From the NCBI RefSeq assembly GCF_024171725.1, contig NZ_JAMTCG010000006.1:62001-126000 (forward strand): 64,000 nt of DNA, written 5' to 3'. This DNA comes from Williamsia serinedens (GTDB taxonomy: Bacteria; Actinomycetota; Actinomycetes; Mycobacteriales; Mycobacteriaceae). Position numbers and translations under genes: made by a program. Shown here piece after piece: positions 48,910-59,581 of this stretch (position 1 is the first letter of the stretch; each line of letters begins with the position of its first letter). The notes beneath the pieces were generated by a model. That model worked only from the letters and a program-made list of their open reading frames with translations. It was not told the origin of the DNA and ran no database searches.

Positions 48910-49764
48910 ATGGTCACCTCGATCGCCCCGGCGCACACACCGCTACCTGTCGCCGACACCGGTCCCGAGCCGCCGAGGGCCGTGCGCCGCCGGACCGACG
49001 GATGGCGGCGCCAACGCTGGACCGTCGTCCGCGCACTGTCGCCCGTGGCGCTGCTCGTGCTCTGGCAACTGGGCAGCGCGCTGCGCCTCATCCCCGAACG
49101 GATCCTGCCCGCGCCGTCGCTGATCCTCGACGCCGGTGTCGATCTCGCGCGCAGTGGGGAGCTGACCGACGCGCTGGTGGTGTCGGGGACACGGGTCGCC
49201 GAGGGCCTCGTCCTCGGTGGGGTGGTCGGCGTGGTGCTCGGCTCCCTCGTCGGGCTGTCGCGGCTCGCGGAGGCCACCGTCGACCCGCCCCTGCAGATGA
49301 TGCGCGCACTCCCGCACCTCGGGCTGATCCCGCTGTTCATCCTGTGGTTCGGCATCGGCGAGACGCCGAAGATCCTGCTGGTCGCGCTCGGTGTCGCGTT
49401 CCCGCTGTACCTCAACACCTTCTCGGCCATCCGCCAGATCGACCGCCGTCACCTCGAGACGGCTCAGGTCCTCGGTTTCTCGTGGCGGCAACGGTTCTCG
49501 CGGGTCATCCTCCCGAGCATCGCGCCCCAGCTGCTGGTCGGGCTCCGGCAGTCGCTGGCCATCGCGTGGCTGTCCTTGATCGTCGCCGAGCAGATCAACG
49601 CCGACGCCGGCCTCGGGTTCATCATCAACCAGGCGCGCGACTTCCTCCGGGTCGACACCATCATCTTCGGGTTGGTCGTCTACGCGCTGCTCGGCATCGT
49701 CACCGACGGCATCGTGCGGGTCCTGGAACGACGGGCCCTGCGCTACCGGGCGGAGCGCGCGTGA
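48910..49764 (+). CDS. ssuC: aliphatic sulfonate ABC transporter permease
   Basis: 284 aa. Six hydrophobic segments and the BPD permease EAA-type loop (LETAQVLGFSWRQRFSRVILP). LPHLGLIPLFILWFGIGETPKI is the usual SsuC/TauC signature. ATG at 48910 with GGGAGG upstream. First gene of an ssuC-ssuB-ssuA-ssuD operon. The proline-rich, charged first 40 residues are cytoplasmic. The 224-nt leader before it holds hairpins but no gene. Confidence 0.92.
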   Translation: MVTSIAPAHTPLPVADTGPEPPRAVRRRTDGWRRQRWTVVRALSPVALLVLWQLGSALRLIPERILPAPSLILDAGVDLARSGELTDALVVSGTRVAEGLVLGGVVGVVLGSLVGLSRLAEATVDPPLQMMRALPHLGLIPLFILWFGIGETPKILLVALGVAFPLYLNTFSAIRQIDRRHLETAQVLGFSWRQRFSRVILPSIAPQLLVGLRQSLAIAWLSLIVAEQINADAGLGFIINQARDFLRVDTIIFGLVVYALLGIVTDGIVRVLERRALRYRAERA

Positions 49765-50483
49765 GCGCCCCGGTGGACACCGCGGTCGCCTCGCTGGTCG
49801 GCGTCGACAAGTGGTACGGCGATCACCAGGTGCTCGACGGTGTCGACCTTCATGTCGACCGCGGCGAGATCGTCGCACTCGTCGGACGGTCCGGCTCGGG
49901 GAAGTCGACGATCCTGCGTGTGCTGTCCGGACTCTCCGACGACCACAGCGGCGAGACGCGCGTCGCGGGCAGACCGGCGGTCGCGTTCCAGGAACCGCGC
50001 CTGTTCCCGTGGCGGACCGTGCGGCAGAACGTCTCCTACGGCCTCAACCCGTCGGGCGTCACCGGACGTGCCGCAGAGCAGGCCGCCGACGCGACGCTGG
50101 CCGAGGTCGGCCTCGACGACAAGCGCGACGCCTGGCCGGCGACGCTGTCCGGAGGGCAGGCCCAACGTGCTGCTCTCGCACGAGCTCTGGTCGGCGAGCC
50201 CGAACTCCTCCTCCTCGACGAGCCGTTCGGTGCGCTCGACGCGCTCACCCGGTTGACGATGCAGTCGCTGCTGCTCGACCTCTGGCGTCGACACGGGTTC
50301 GGCGTGTTGCTGGTGACCCACGACGTCGACGAGGCCGTCGCACTCGCCGACCGCGTGCTCGTCCTCGACGCCGGCACGGTGACCGACCACGTCGACGTCG
50401 ACCTCCCCCGCCCCCGCGACCGCGGGACCCCGGGTTTCGCCTCGCTGCGAGGCCACCTGCTCGCCGCACTCGGCGTGCACTGA
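49761..50483 (+). CDS. ssuB: aliphatic sulfonate ABC transporter ATP-binding protein
   Basis: 240 aa. Walker A GRSGSGKST (about residues 42-50), Q-loop FQEPRLFPWRTV, signature LSGGQAQRAALARAL, Walker B LLLLDEPFGALD and H-loop VTHDVDEA. The Q-loop and flanking sequence match nitrate/sulfonate/taurine importers. GTG start overlaps the ssuC stop (GTGA). Confidence 0.93.
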   Translation: MSAPVDTAVASLVGVDKWYGDHQVLDGVDLHVDRGEIVALVGRSGSGKSTILRVLSGLSDDHSGETRVAGRPAVAFQEPRLFPWRTVRQNVSYGLNPSGVTGRAAEQAADATLAEVGLDDKRDAWPATLSGGQAQRAALARALVGEPELLLLDEPFGALDALTRLTMQSLLLDLWRRHGFGVLLVTHDVDEAVALADRVLVLDAGTVTDHVDVDLPRPRDRGTPGFASLRGHLLAALGVH

Positions 50484-50514
50484 TCGACCCTTCACCCACG
50501 ACCGGAAGTCTCGA

Positions 50515-51546
50515 ATGTCCCTGCGCTCGTCCCTGTCCCGCCCCATCGGAGCCGTCGCCGTCGTCGTCGTCACCGCGCTCGCCCTGGCCGGGTGTGTGTC
50601 TCGCGACTCCGACGCACGGTCGTCGGCGCCTCCGTCGACGGTCGACGCGAGCAACCTGTCCGCGGTGACACTGAACGTCGGTGACCAGAAGGGTGGCACG
50701 CAGTCGCTGCTCGAGGCCTCCGGCCAGCTCACCGGCCTGCCCTACCGGATCTCGTTCTCCACCTTCACCTCCGGACCACCGCAGGTCGAGGCGGCCACCG
50801 CGGGACGTATCGATTTCGCGGTGACCGGCAACACGCCGCCGATCTTCGGGGCGGCCGCCGACGCCCGGATCAAGGTCGTCAGCGCCTACGCCAACAACGC
50901 ATCCGGCGACCAGGTGCTGGTCCCCGCGTCGTCGCCCCTGCGGTCCGTCGCGGACCTGCGGGGCAAGCGGGTGGCGGTGGCCAAGGGCAGTTCGGCCAAC
51001 GGACACATCCTCCTGCAGCTGAAGAAAGCCGGCCTCTCCCCCGCCGACGTCCAGCTCATCTACCTGCAGCCCGCCGACGCGCTGACCGCCTTCACCGCCG
51101 GGCAGGTCGACGCCTGGGCCATCTGGGATCCCTACACCGCGATCGCGCAACGCCAGAACGGCGCTCGAACCCTCACGACGGCCGAGGGAGTCGCGAACGG
51201 GTACGGCTTCGGGATCGCATCCCAGCAGGCGTTGGCCGATCCCGCGAAGAACACCGCCCTGGCCGACCTCGTCGGCCGCATCGCGAAGGCCTCGGCCTGG
51301 GCGAAGACAAACCCTGCGGAGTGGGCGGCGAAGTACTCGGCGGCGGTGAAGATCGACCCCGCAGCCGGTGCGGTCGCCCAGACCCGCAGCCTCCGGCCCG
51401 CGATCGCACTCGACAGCACGGTGATCGGCTCGGAGCAGCAACTCTACGACGCCTTCGTCGACGCGAAGCAGATCCCGCGCGGGAAACCGTTCTCCGACTA
51501 TGTCGACACCCGATATGCCGATACCGTCACGGAGGCCACCCGATGA
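50515..51546 (+). CDS. ssuA: sulfonate-binding lipoprotein
   Basis: 343 aa. Lipobox ALAGC with Cys at about 27. The body is a NMT1/SsuA-type periplasmic-binding protein: VNVGD-like VTLNVGDQKGG, FTSGPPQVEAATAGRIDFAVTGN, GQVDAWAIWDPY. It delivers alkanesulfonates to SsuC/SsuB. ATG at 50515 with a weak purine-rich site. Coupled to ssuD by ATGA. Confidence 0.92.
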   Translation: MSLRSSLSRPIGAVAVVVVTALALAGCVSRDSDARSSAPPSTVDASNLSAVTLNVGDQKGGTQSLLEASGQLTGLPYRISFSTFTSGPPQVEAATAGRIDFAVTGNTPPIFGAAADARIKVVSAYANNASGDQVLVPASSPLRSVADLRGKRVAVAKGSSANGHILLQLKKAGLSPADVQLIYLQPADALTAFTAGQVDAWAIWDPYTAIAQRQNGARTLTTAEGVANGYGFGIASQQALADPAKNTALADLVGRIAKASAWAKTNPAEWAAKYSAAVKIDPAAGAVAQTRSLRPAIALDSTVIGSEQQLYDAFVDAKQIPRGKPFSDYVDTRYADTVTEATR

Positions 51547-52658
51547 GCGCACGCGTCTTCTGGTTCCTGCCGACCGCCGGTGACGGGCGGTCCATCGTGG
51601 GCGCTTCGCATGCCTCGTCACACCGGGTGGAGCCCGCCGGGTTCCGGCGACCGAGCCTGCGCTACCTCACCGAGGTGGCCCAGGCCGCCGACCGGCTCGA
51701 CTACGAGGGTGTGCTGACGCCGACCGGGACCTGGTGCGAGGACGCGTGGTTGACGACCGCGGCGTTGCTGCAGAGCACGCGGCGTCTGAAGTTCCTCGTC
51801 GCGTTCCGTCCTGGGCTGACGCCCCCCACCCTCGCGGCGCAGCAGGCGGCCACGCTGCAGCGGATGTCCGAGGGGCGGCTGTTGCTCAACGTGGTCACCG
51901 GTGGCGACGACGCCGAGCAGCGTCGCTTCGGGGACTGGCTCGACCACGATCGCCGGTACGCCCGGACCGACGAGTTCCTCGATCTCGTCCACCGGATCTG
52001 GACGCAGGAGTCCGTCGACCACGAGGGCGAGTTCTACCGTGTGGCCGACGCGCGGGTGTCGGAGGCGCCGGATCCGCTGCCGGAGTTCTGGTTCGGCGGG
52101 TCCTCGGAGCCGGCGTTGTCGGTGGCGGCCCGTCGTGTGCAGACGTACCTGACGTGGGGCGAGCCGCCGGCCGACGCGAAGGCCAAGATCGACCGCGTGC
52201 GTGCGCTCGCCGACGCGGAGGGCCGTCGGCTCCGGTACGGCATCCGCCTGCACACCATCAGCCGCGACACGTCAGCCGAGGCATGGTCTGTGGCGCAACG
52301 ACTTCTGGACGAGCTGCCGCAGGAGCGGATCGCCGAGGCGCACCGTCTGCACTCGTCGTCGCAGTCGGAGGGGCAGCGCCGCATGGCCGCACTCCACGGC
52401 GGGTCCACCGACTCCCTAGAGATCTACCCGAACCTGTGGGCGGGCGTGGGGCTGATCCGTGGTGGCGCGGGCACCGCGCTCGTCGGCAGCCACGACGAGG
52501 TCGCCGACCTCATCGGCGAGTACCACGACGCCGGGTTCTCCGAGTTCATCCTCTCGGGCTACCCGCACCTCGAGGAGGCGTACCACTTCGCCGAGGGGGT
52601 CCGTCCCATCCTCGACCGCCGCGGCATCACCGCCCCGGCACCCCGTCGCGCCGCCTGA
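51543..52658 (+). CDS. ssuD: FMNH2-dependent alkanesulfonate monooxygenase
   Basis: 371 aa luciferase-like TIM barrel. FWFLPTAGDGR at the N-terminus, TPTGTWCEDAW (Cys near the active site), RMSEGRLLLNVVTGGD, and the SsuD-typical RYGIRLHTISRDT and AGVGLIRGGAGTALVG. It splits sulfite from C2 or longer sulfonates and needs reduced FMN. No ssuE-type reductase is in the operon. ATG overlaps the ssuA stop. Confidence 0.93.
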   Translation: MSARVFWFLPTAGDGRSIVGASHASSHRVEPAGFRRPSLRYLTEVAQAADRLDYEGVLTPTGTWCEDAWLTTAALLQSTRRLKFLVAFRPGLTPPTLAAQQAATLQRMSEGRLLLNVVTGGDDAEQRRFGDWLDHDRRYARTDEFLDLVHRIWTQESVDHEGEFYRVADARVSEAPDPLPEFWFGGSSEPALSVAARRVQTYLTWGEPPADAKAKIDRVRALADAEGRRLRYGIRLHTISRDTSAEAWSVAQRLLDELPQERIAEAHRLHSSSQSEGQRRMAALHGGSTDSLEIYPNLWAGVGLIRGGAGTALVGSHDEVADLIGEYHDAGFSEFILSGYPHLEEAYHFAEGVRPILDRRGITAPAPRRAA

Positions 52659-52695
52659 CCGTTCGCGCAGGAGTGCTTCGGCGCGCGAAAGTTTC

Positions 52696-52725
52696 TTGAC
52701 CCGTGCCGATCACACGTCGTACGTT
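52696..52725 (+). promoter_or_regulatory. promoter of the secreted hydrolase gene
   Basis: -35 TTGACC (52696-52701), 18-nt spacer, -10 TACGTT (52720-52725), giving a leader of about 80 nt before the GTG at 52810. It would drive the hydrolase and the coupled GT1 gene. Confidence 0.45.
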
Positions 52726-52809
52726 CGGTCGGCTGACGTCGATCCGAGCGTGACCTGCCGGACCCCGGTCGTCGGAGTCACTCCGCGAACGATGACCACG
52801 GGAGCTTCT

Positions 52810-53829
52810 GTGCGCACACTCGCCTGCCTCGTCGCGACGGTGATCGCGGTGGCACTCGGCGCAACAGCCCCGTCCCACGCCGACACAACGCGACCTGCAG
52901 GGACCGCCGTCGCAGCCGCGGCCGCCCCGGGTCCGTTCGGGGTGCGGTCGACGACGACCGTTCACCCGTGCGTCGGCACACGTGCGGACGGGCAGAACAG
53001 CCAGGCGCGCCGCGACGGTGTGTTCACCCCACTGCAGTGCACCGACGCCGCCCCCATCGGCACCGGGCCGGGCACCGGGGTGAACTTCTACTTCCCCGAG
53101 GTGGTCGGCGCGCGACCGCTCATCGTCTTCAGCGGTGGATACGGGGCGAACCCCGGCTACTTCGACAGGATCGCCCGTCACTGGGCGAGCCACGGGTACG
53201 TCGTGGCGGTCTCGTACCAGCTGGAGGAGCTGGTGCCGTACAGCGCCTTCCGCGGCCTGCGTCGTGCCGTCGAGGTCGACCGCGATCGGTCGTCGCCGCT
53301 GTTCGGTCGGATCGACCTGCGATCGGTCGTTCTGGCCGGCCATTCCTTCGGCGCGACCAATGCACTGCACGCGGCGGACCTCATCGCGCTCCGAGCGCGG
53401 GGGATCGATTCACCGTCGGGGTTCACCGTCCCGGACGGGGTGCGCGTGGTCGGCGTGCTCGCGATCGGCCCGGCCGTCGGCACGGTGACCGATGCGGTCG
53501 CGCTCCCCACGCTGGTCGTGGGTGGGACCCGCGACTTCGTCGCACCACCACGCGAGATCCGGCGGAGCTACGACGCGATCCACGCCGGACCCGCGTGGTG
53601 GGCCATCCTGCGGGACACGGCCCACCTGATCACCCTCGGCCCCGTCGCCTCGAACCCCCAGGCCGGGATCGAGACTGCGTTCCTCGACCACGTCACGACG
53701 GGTGCGTACTGTTCGGTGTTCGCCGGCCGGGACTGGCCCGGCGACCCTCGCATCGTCGACGCGGCGCGGAACGCCCGTGCGCTGCAGGAGCGGTGCCCGG
53801 GCACGTCGGGCGGTGCCCCGACCCGATGA
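52810..53829 (+). CDS. secreted lipase/chlorophyllase-like alpha/beta hydrolase
   Basis: 339 aa. Signal peptide (LACLVATVIAVALGATAPSHA). The hydrolase core has LIVFSGGYGAN as oxyanion region, nucleophile Ser in LAGHSFGATNALH, acid in VGGTRDFVAPP and a His in LRDTAHLITL. The fold matches PAF-acetylhydrolase/cutinase-like actinobacterial lipases. GTG at 52810 has GGGAGC 5-6 nt upstream; ATG at 52792 lacks one. ATGA-coupled to the glycosyltransferase gene. Confidence 0.82.
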   Translation: MRTLACLVATVIAVALGATAPSHADTTRPAGTAVAAAAAPGPFGVRSTTTVHPCVGTRADGQNSQARRDGVFTPLQCTDAAPIGTGPGTGVNFYFPEVVGARPLIVFSGGYGANPGYFDRIARHWASHGYVVAVSYQLEELVPYSAFRGLRRAVEVDRDRSSPLFGRIDLRSVVLAGHSFGATNALHAADLIALRARGIDSPSGFTVPDGVRVVGVLAIGPAVGTVTDAVALPTLVVGGTRDFVAPPREIRRSYDAIHAGPAWWAILRDTAHLITLGPVASNPQAGIETAFLDHVTTGAYCSVFAGRDWPGDPRIVDAARNARALQERCPGTSGGAPTR

Positions 53830-55055
53830 CTGCTCGCGTCCTCGTCGTCACGTCACCCGCCCGCGGGCACCTCTACCCGATCACCGACGCCATGCTGACG
53901 CTGCGCGATCGAGGACACGACATCCACATCGTGACGCTGGCGTCGGAGGTCCCGATGCTGAGGGGTCTCGGCTTCTCCGCGGAGCCCCTCCCGCCCGAAC
54001 TCAACGACGCCGAACTCGACGACTGGCGGTCCCCGTCGAGACGGGACCGGGTCAGGTCCATCGTCTCGGAGGTGATGTCGCGGCTGCCCGCCCAGTTCAC
54101 GCTGACCGAGCGGCTCGTCGCCGAACACCGACCCGACATCGTGATCGCCGACTTCAACGCCGCCGGGGCACAGTTCGCGGCCGAGCGAGCCGGTCTCCCG
54201 TGGGTCGTCTGGTGTCCGACGTTCCTGCCCCTGTTCAGCGGCCGCGGGCCCATGGTGGGCACCGGCATGCTGCCGGGATCCGGGCGGCGTCACCGGGTCC
54301 GTGACGAGGTCATGGCTGCTGCCGGACGCGCCCTGTGGGATCTGCTGTCCCTGCGGCCGATGAACGAGGCACGGGAGTCGGTGGGGCTCGAGCCGCTGCG
54401 ACACTCCGACGACCTCGTCCGGATCGCCCCTCTCGCGATCAACTTCGTCGGGCCGCCCATCGAACACAGGCGCTCGGACTGGCCGGACACCCTGCACCTC
54501 GTCGGGCCGTCGCTCTGGTCGCCACCGGCCCCCGAACACCCGGACATCGCCGCCATCGACCGACCGGTGGCGCTGGTCACCTGTTCCACCGAGTTCCAGA
54601 ACGACGCCCGGTTGGCCCAGACGACGCTCACCGCACTGGCCGACACGGGACTGCACGTGGTCGTCACGTGCGGCGACACCCATCCGGCAGGTTTCACAGC
54701 CGGGCCGAACGCCACCGTCCTCCGCAACGGACCGCACGATCAGATCCTCGAGAAGGCCGTCGTCGCCGTCACGCATGGTGGACTCGGCATCACCCAGAAG
54801 GCCGTGGCGCGCGGGGTCCCCGTCGTCGTGGTGCCGTTCGGGAGAGACCAGCACGACGTCGCCGCGCGGTTCGCGGCCACCGGCGCCGGGATCCGGATGT
54901 CGCCGGCCGACCTGACGCCGACGGCGGTGCACGAGGCCGTGCTGTCGGCGTTGGGCCGGACGTCGGCGGCGCGAGCGGTCGCCGCGCAGATGGACGCCCG
55001 CGCGGGGGAGCGTGCCGCGGCCCTCATCGACGACCTCATCCGCCGCGCCGCCTGA
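53826..55055 (+). CDS. GT1-family (UGT/MGT-like) glycosyltransferase
   Basis: 409 aa GT-B fold. N-terminal VVTSPARGHLYPI is the acceptor-side HxxP motif, and the C-terminal donor site contains THGGLGITQKAVARGVPVVVVPFGRDQ. It resembles macrolide or rhamnosyl GT1 enzymes and would glycosylate a small lipophilic acceptor. ATG in an ATGA overlap with the secreted hydrolase, so the pair is coexpressed although one partner is exported. Ends 80 nt before the convergent groEL. Confidence 0.88.
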   Translation: MTARVLVVTSPARGHLYPITDAMLTLRDRGHDIHIVTLASEVPMLRGLGFSAEPLPPELNDAELDDWRSPSRRDRVRSIVSEVMSRLPAQFTLTERLVAEHRPDIVIADFNAAGAQFAAERAGLPWVVWCPTFLPLFSGRGPMVGTGMLPGSGRRHRVRDEVMAAAGRALWDLLSLRPMNEARESVGLEPLRHSDDLVRIAPLAINFVGPPIEHRRSDWPDTLHLVGPSLWSPPAPEHPDIAAIDRPVALVTCSTEFQNDARLAQTTLTALADTGLHVVVTCGDTHPAGFTAGPNATVLRNGPHDQILEKAVVAVTHGGLGITQKAVARGVPVVVVPFGRDQHDVAARFAATGAGIRMSPADLTPTAVHEAVLSALGRTSAARAVAAQMDARAGERAAALIDDLIRRAA

Positions 55056-55075
55056 CCCCCTCCCCTGAACGCCGA

Positions 55076-55105
55076 AGGCCGGCCACCGCGAACGGTGACC
55101 GGCCT
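55076..55105. terminator. bidirectional hairpin between GT1 and groEL
   Basis: AGGCCGGCCACCG (55076-55088) and CGGTGACCGGCCT (55093-55105) form a 13-bp stem with one mismatch and a CGAA loop, between convergent stops. It is suited to ending transcription from both sides. Confidence 0.7.
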
Positions 55106-55135
55106 CCGGTTGTCTGGTGAGTCAGACGGACGGGC

Positions 55136-56854
<1,719 letters not shown>

Positions 56855-56868
56855 TCACCGTCCCGACC

Positions 56869-56893
56869 TGGCACTCACGGTCCGCGAGTGCCA
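56869..56893. promoter_or_regulatory. CIRCE element 1 (HrcA)
   Basis: TGGCACTC-N9-GAGTGCCA (56869-56876, 56886-56893), the HrcA operator pattern, in the 5' untranslated region of groEL. Confidence 0.9.
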
Positions 56894-56899
56894 ACGCCT

Positions 56900-56928
56900 T
56901 TTCTAGCACTCGCCCATGGTGAGTGCAA
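56900..56928 (-). promoter_or_regulatory. groEL promoter
   Basis: On the minus strand -35 TTGCAC (plus 56923-56928), 17-nt spacer, -10 TAGAAA (plus 56900-56905). CIRCE 2 lies within it and CIRCE 1 just downstream, so HrcA would block initiation. The start site would be at about 56893, with a leader of about 130 nt. Confidence 0.75.
56904..56928. promoter_or_regulatory. CIRCE element 2 (HrcA)
   Basis: TAGCACTC (56904-56911), 9-nt spacer, GAGTGCAA (56921-56928). The GCACTC/GAGTGC core is perfect and the outer bases are imperfect. Confidence 0.85.
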
Positions 56929-57031
56929 GGTCACCCGGGCCGGTCCACAGACCACACCGATGGGGTCCGGCCCATGCAATACGTCCACCCCACGGTGTAT
57001 CGGTGTGGGTTGTGGACGGTCGCCCCGTGGC

Positions 57032-57379
57032 TCAGCCCGTGTTCTCCCGGAGGAACGCGATGTCGTCGCGGGTCGGCTTGTCGACGATGTCGGCGTAGTC
57101 GTCGTGCTTCTCGACGAAGGCCTTGAACAACGGACACACCGGGACGACGTGGGTGCCGGCGGCGCGCATGGTGTCCAGGGACTCGCGCACGAGGATCGTG
57201 CCGAGTCCGCGACCGCCGTAGGCCTCGTCGACCTCGGTGTGGAAGAAGATGCGTCGACCCGCGTGGTCCCGATAGTGCGCGGACCCGACGACGACGCCGC
57301 CGTCGAGGGAGATCTCGAACCGCTGACGATCGGGGGCGTCGGCGACGACGACCTCGGCGCCGGTCTTGTCGACGGTCAT
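57032..57379 (-). CDS. small GNAT-family N-acetyltransferase
   Basis: 115 aa YjdJ-type GNAT. HTEVDEAYGGRGLGTILVRESLD is the acetyl-CoA pyrophosphate-binding loop (GRGLG), followed by VVPVCPLFKAFVEKHDDYADIV, the single-domain consensus. The acceptor is unknown. ATG at 57379 with GAGGAGCGGAG upstream. It overlaps the pirin stop by 4 nt, so the two are cotranslated. Confidence 0.85.
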   Translation of the reverse strand: MTVDKTGAEVVVADAPDRQRFEISLDGGVVVGSAHYRDHAGRRIFFHTEVDEAYGGRGLGTILVRESLDTMRAAGTHVVPVCPLFKAFVEKHDDYADIVDKPTRDDIAFLRENTG

Positions 57380-58374
57380 GACTCCGCTCCTCGGGGTCGG
57401 GCGCGCGGGTCGGGGTTCACGCGCGGGCGCAGTGTCGTGGTGGGCAGCGTCGGGGCCGGGATGCGCGGCTTCGGGCCGACATAGCCCTCGACGGTGCCGA
57501 ACCGGTCGGCCGCGGCCTCCCACTCCTCGCGGTACGCGGCGATCTCGTCGTGCGTCCGCCCCACGAAGTTCCACCACATGATGATCTCCTCGCCGAACGG
57601 CTCGCCGCCGAGCACGAGCACCCGGCCCGGCTCGTCGCCGGAGTTCTCCACCGCGATGCGGTCCGCCCCGACGCCGACGTAGCCCAGTTCGGCCCGGTCC
57701 AACGCCTCGCCCTCGACGGTGATGACGCCGCTGTCGACGAGGACACCGTGCTCGAAAGCCGAGTCGACGTCGAGGACGACGGTCGCGCCGGGATCGACGA
57801 CGAGTTCGGCGCCGACGAGCGGGGTCGCGGTCGGCACCGGCGACGTCGATCCCGCGAGCGAGCCCAGGAAGACGCGCAGCGACCCACCGTCGACCGCGAC
57901 GGCCTCCGGCGCGTGGTGGTGGAACGCGCGATCGCCGGTGCGCACCGCGTCCGGCAGGGCGAGCCACAGCTGTGCGCCGTGCAGGACGGTGGTGTCCGGC
58001 GTCGACACCTCCGAGTGGCTGATGCCGGCGCCGGCGGTCATCAGGTTGATCTCGCCGGGCCGCACCATCGCGTGCACGCCCGCGGCGTCGCGGTGCTCCA
58101 CCTCGCCGGAGAACAGCCAACTGACGGTCGCGAGCCCGGTGTGCGGGTGGGGCGCGACATCCATCCCGCCGGTCGCCGACACGTCGTCGGGTCCGTAGTG
58201 GTCGATGAAGCACCAGGCGCCGATCAACGACCGTTGCCGTTGCGGCAGCGTGCGGCGCACCGGCATCGCCCGCGGACCGCCGAGCGGCACCTCACGGGCG
58301 GTGATCACCTCGACCGCGACGCGCGGCCCGGGCACGCAGTCCTCCACGACGGGATCGACCTCGAGATTGCTCAT
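57376..58374 (-). CDS. pirin-family protein
   Basis: 332 aa double-cupin protein. The metal-site residues are recognisable in the first cupin: APHPHTGLATVSW (His, His) and EVEHRDAAG (Glu/His), plus PGEINLMTAGAGISHSE. Bacterial pirins act as quercetinases or as regulators; which applies cannot be said. ATG at 58374. First gene of a pirin-GNAT pair, divergent from an AhpD-like gene across 67 nt. Confidence 0.9.
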   Translation of the reverse strand: MSNLEVDPVVEDCVPGPRVAVEVITAREVPLGGPRAMPVRRTLPQRQRSLIGAWCFIDHYGPDDVSATGGMDVAPHPHTGLATVSWLFSGEVEHRDAAGVHAMVRPGEINLMTAGAGISHSEVSTPDTTVLHGAQLWLALPDAVRTGDRAFHHHAPEAVAVDGGSLRVFLGSLAGSTSPVPTATPLVGAELVVDPGATVVLDVDSAFEHGVLVDSGVITVEGEALDRAELGYVGVGADRIAVENSGDEPGRVLVLGGEPFGEEIIMWWNFVGRTHDEIAAYREEWEAAADRFGTVEGYVGPKPRIPAPTLPTTTLRPRVNPDPRARPRGAES

Positions 58375-58441
58375 GACCCCTGCCCTCTATCGTGCGTTCG
58401 GACACCGAGTTTAGGTCCACCCGAGACACGAGGGGCGCGCC

Positions 58442-58897
58442 GTGACACAGCCACACGTCTACATCGACAAGCAGTCACCGGCGGTCTACCGCGCGTTCGG
58501 TCAGGCGGCGACGGCGGTCACCGACGCGGCCCAGGCCGCCGAGCTGTCGCGCACACTCGTCGAGCTGATCAACGTCCGTGTCTCGCAGATCAACGGGTGC
58601 GCGTTCTGCCTGGATCTGCACACCCGCCGCGCGATCGCCGCCGGCGAGACGTCGAACCGTCTCGCGACGTTGCCCGCATGGCGCGACACGGAGTTGTTCG
58701 ACGACGTCGAACGCGCAGCTCTCCGACTCGCGGAGGTGGTCACGACCCTGCCCGACCACGACACCCAGGAGCGCGAGTACGAGCACGCGCGGTCGGTGCT
58801 GACCGACGACCAGGTGGCCGCAGTCATCTGGGTATCGATCACCATCAACGCCTACAACCGCGTCTCGATCCTCAGCCGACACCCCGTCCGGCAGTAG
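58442..58897 (+). CDS. AhpD-like carboxymuconolactone decarboxylase-family protein
   Basis: 151 aa. The core INGCAFCLDLHTRRAIAAGE has the CxxC plus His of alkylhydroperoxidase AhpD, so thiol-dependent peroxidase activity is plausible. QREYEHARSVLTDDQVAAVIWV is the usual C-terminal helix. GTG at 58442. Convergent with the TetR gene (3-nt gap) and divergent from pirin. Confidence 0.88.
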   Translation: MTQPHVYIDKQSPAVYRAFGQAATAVTDAAQAAELSRTLVELINVRVSQINGCAFCLDLHTRRAIAAGETSNRLATLPAWRDTELFDDVERAALRLAEVVTTLPDHDTQEREYEHARSVLTDDQVAAVIWVSITINAYNRVSILSRHPVRQ

Positions 58898-58900
58898 AGA

Positions 58901-59485
58901 TCAGCGGCCGGCGGGAACCCTCGTGCTCATGGCCAGCACGTCGTCGACGAGGTGGTGGGCGTACTCGTCGTCGACGTCGAGCCCGAACACCACGTGGTGG
59001 TACAGCGGCGCGATGACGTGCTCGAGCACCTGTCGCACGCTGGGGACGGTCTCGCCGCGGTCGGCCGCACGGGCCAGCATCAGTTCGGCCTGCTGTTCAC
59101 GGACGTCCCAGCACGGGCACGCACCCGGCGTGCCGACGCGCGCACCGACCATCGCGCGGAGGTAGACGATGCGCTGCGGCCGCGTGATGTCGGTTGCGAT
59201 GATCGACGCCCACTCCCGCAGGTCGCCGACGATCGTGCCCGTGTCGGGCAGCGGTTCGTCCCCGGTGAGGGCCGCCACCGCGACCTCCGACAGCAGAGCG
59301 TCGATCGATCCCCAGCGGCGGTAGACGCTGGTCGGGTTGACCCCGGCGCGCTCGGCGACCTGGGGGACGGTCACCGAGTCGCGGTGCCCCTCGCTGACCA
59401 GCTCACCGACCGCGGCGTAGACGGCCGCCTGCACGCGGGCGCTGCGGCCGCCCGGGCGGCGGGTTCGACGGTTCGGTGTGGACAT
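58901..59485 (-). CDS. TetR-family regulator of the adjacent MFS gene
   Basis: 194 aa. HTH VPQVAERAGVNPTSVYRRWG (about residues 40-59), then ALLSEVAVAAL and a C-terminal TetR_C domain with PGACPCWDVRE. The W of VYRRW is typical of a common TetR subgroup. ATG at 59485. It is divergent from an MFS exporter gene, with operator-like repeats between, so it is probably its repressor. Confidence 0.88.
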   Translation of the reverse strand: MSTPNRRTRRPGGRSARVQAAVYAAVGELVSEGHRDSVTVPQVAERAGVNPTSVYRRWGSIDALLSEVAVAALTGDEPLPDTGTIVGDLREWASIIATDITRPQRIVYLRAMVGARVGTPGACPCWDVREQQAELMLARAADRGETVPSVRQVLEHVIAPLYHHVVFGLDVDDEYAHHLVDDVLAMSTRVPAGR

Positions 59486-59541
59486 GCGACCATTATTGCA
59501 AACGAGTTGGCGTTAGCGGCGCGGCTGGGCTACCGTTCTGA

Positions 59542-59561
59542 AAAGCAAACATCATTGCTTT
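59542..59561. promoter_or_regulatory. AAAGCAA-N6-TTGCTTT operator
   Basis: A perfect 7-bp inverted repeat 20 nt before the MFS start, in the TetR-MFS intergenic region. A second TTGCAAA half-site lies close to the TetR start (about 59492). The neighbouring TetR is the likely binder. Confidence 0.6.
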
Positions 59562-59581
59562 AGTGAGACCCGGAGGTCGAG

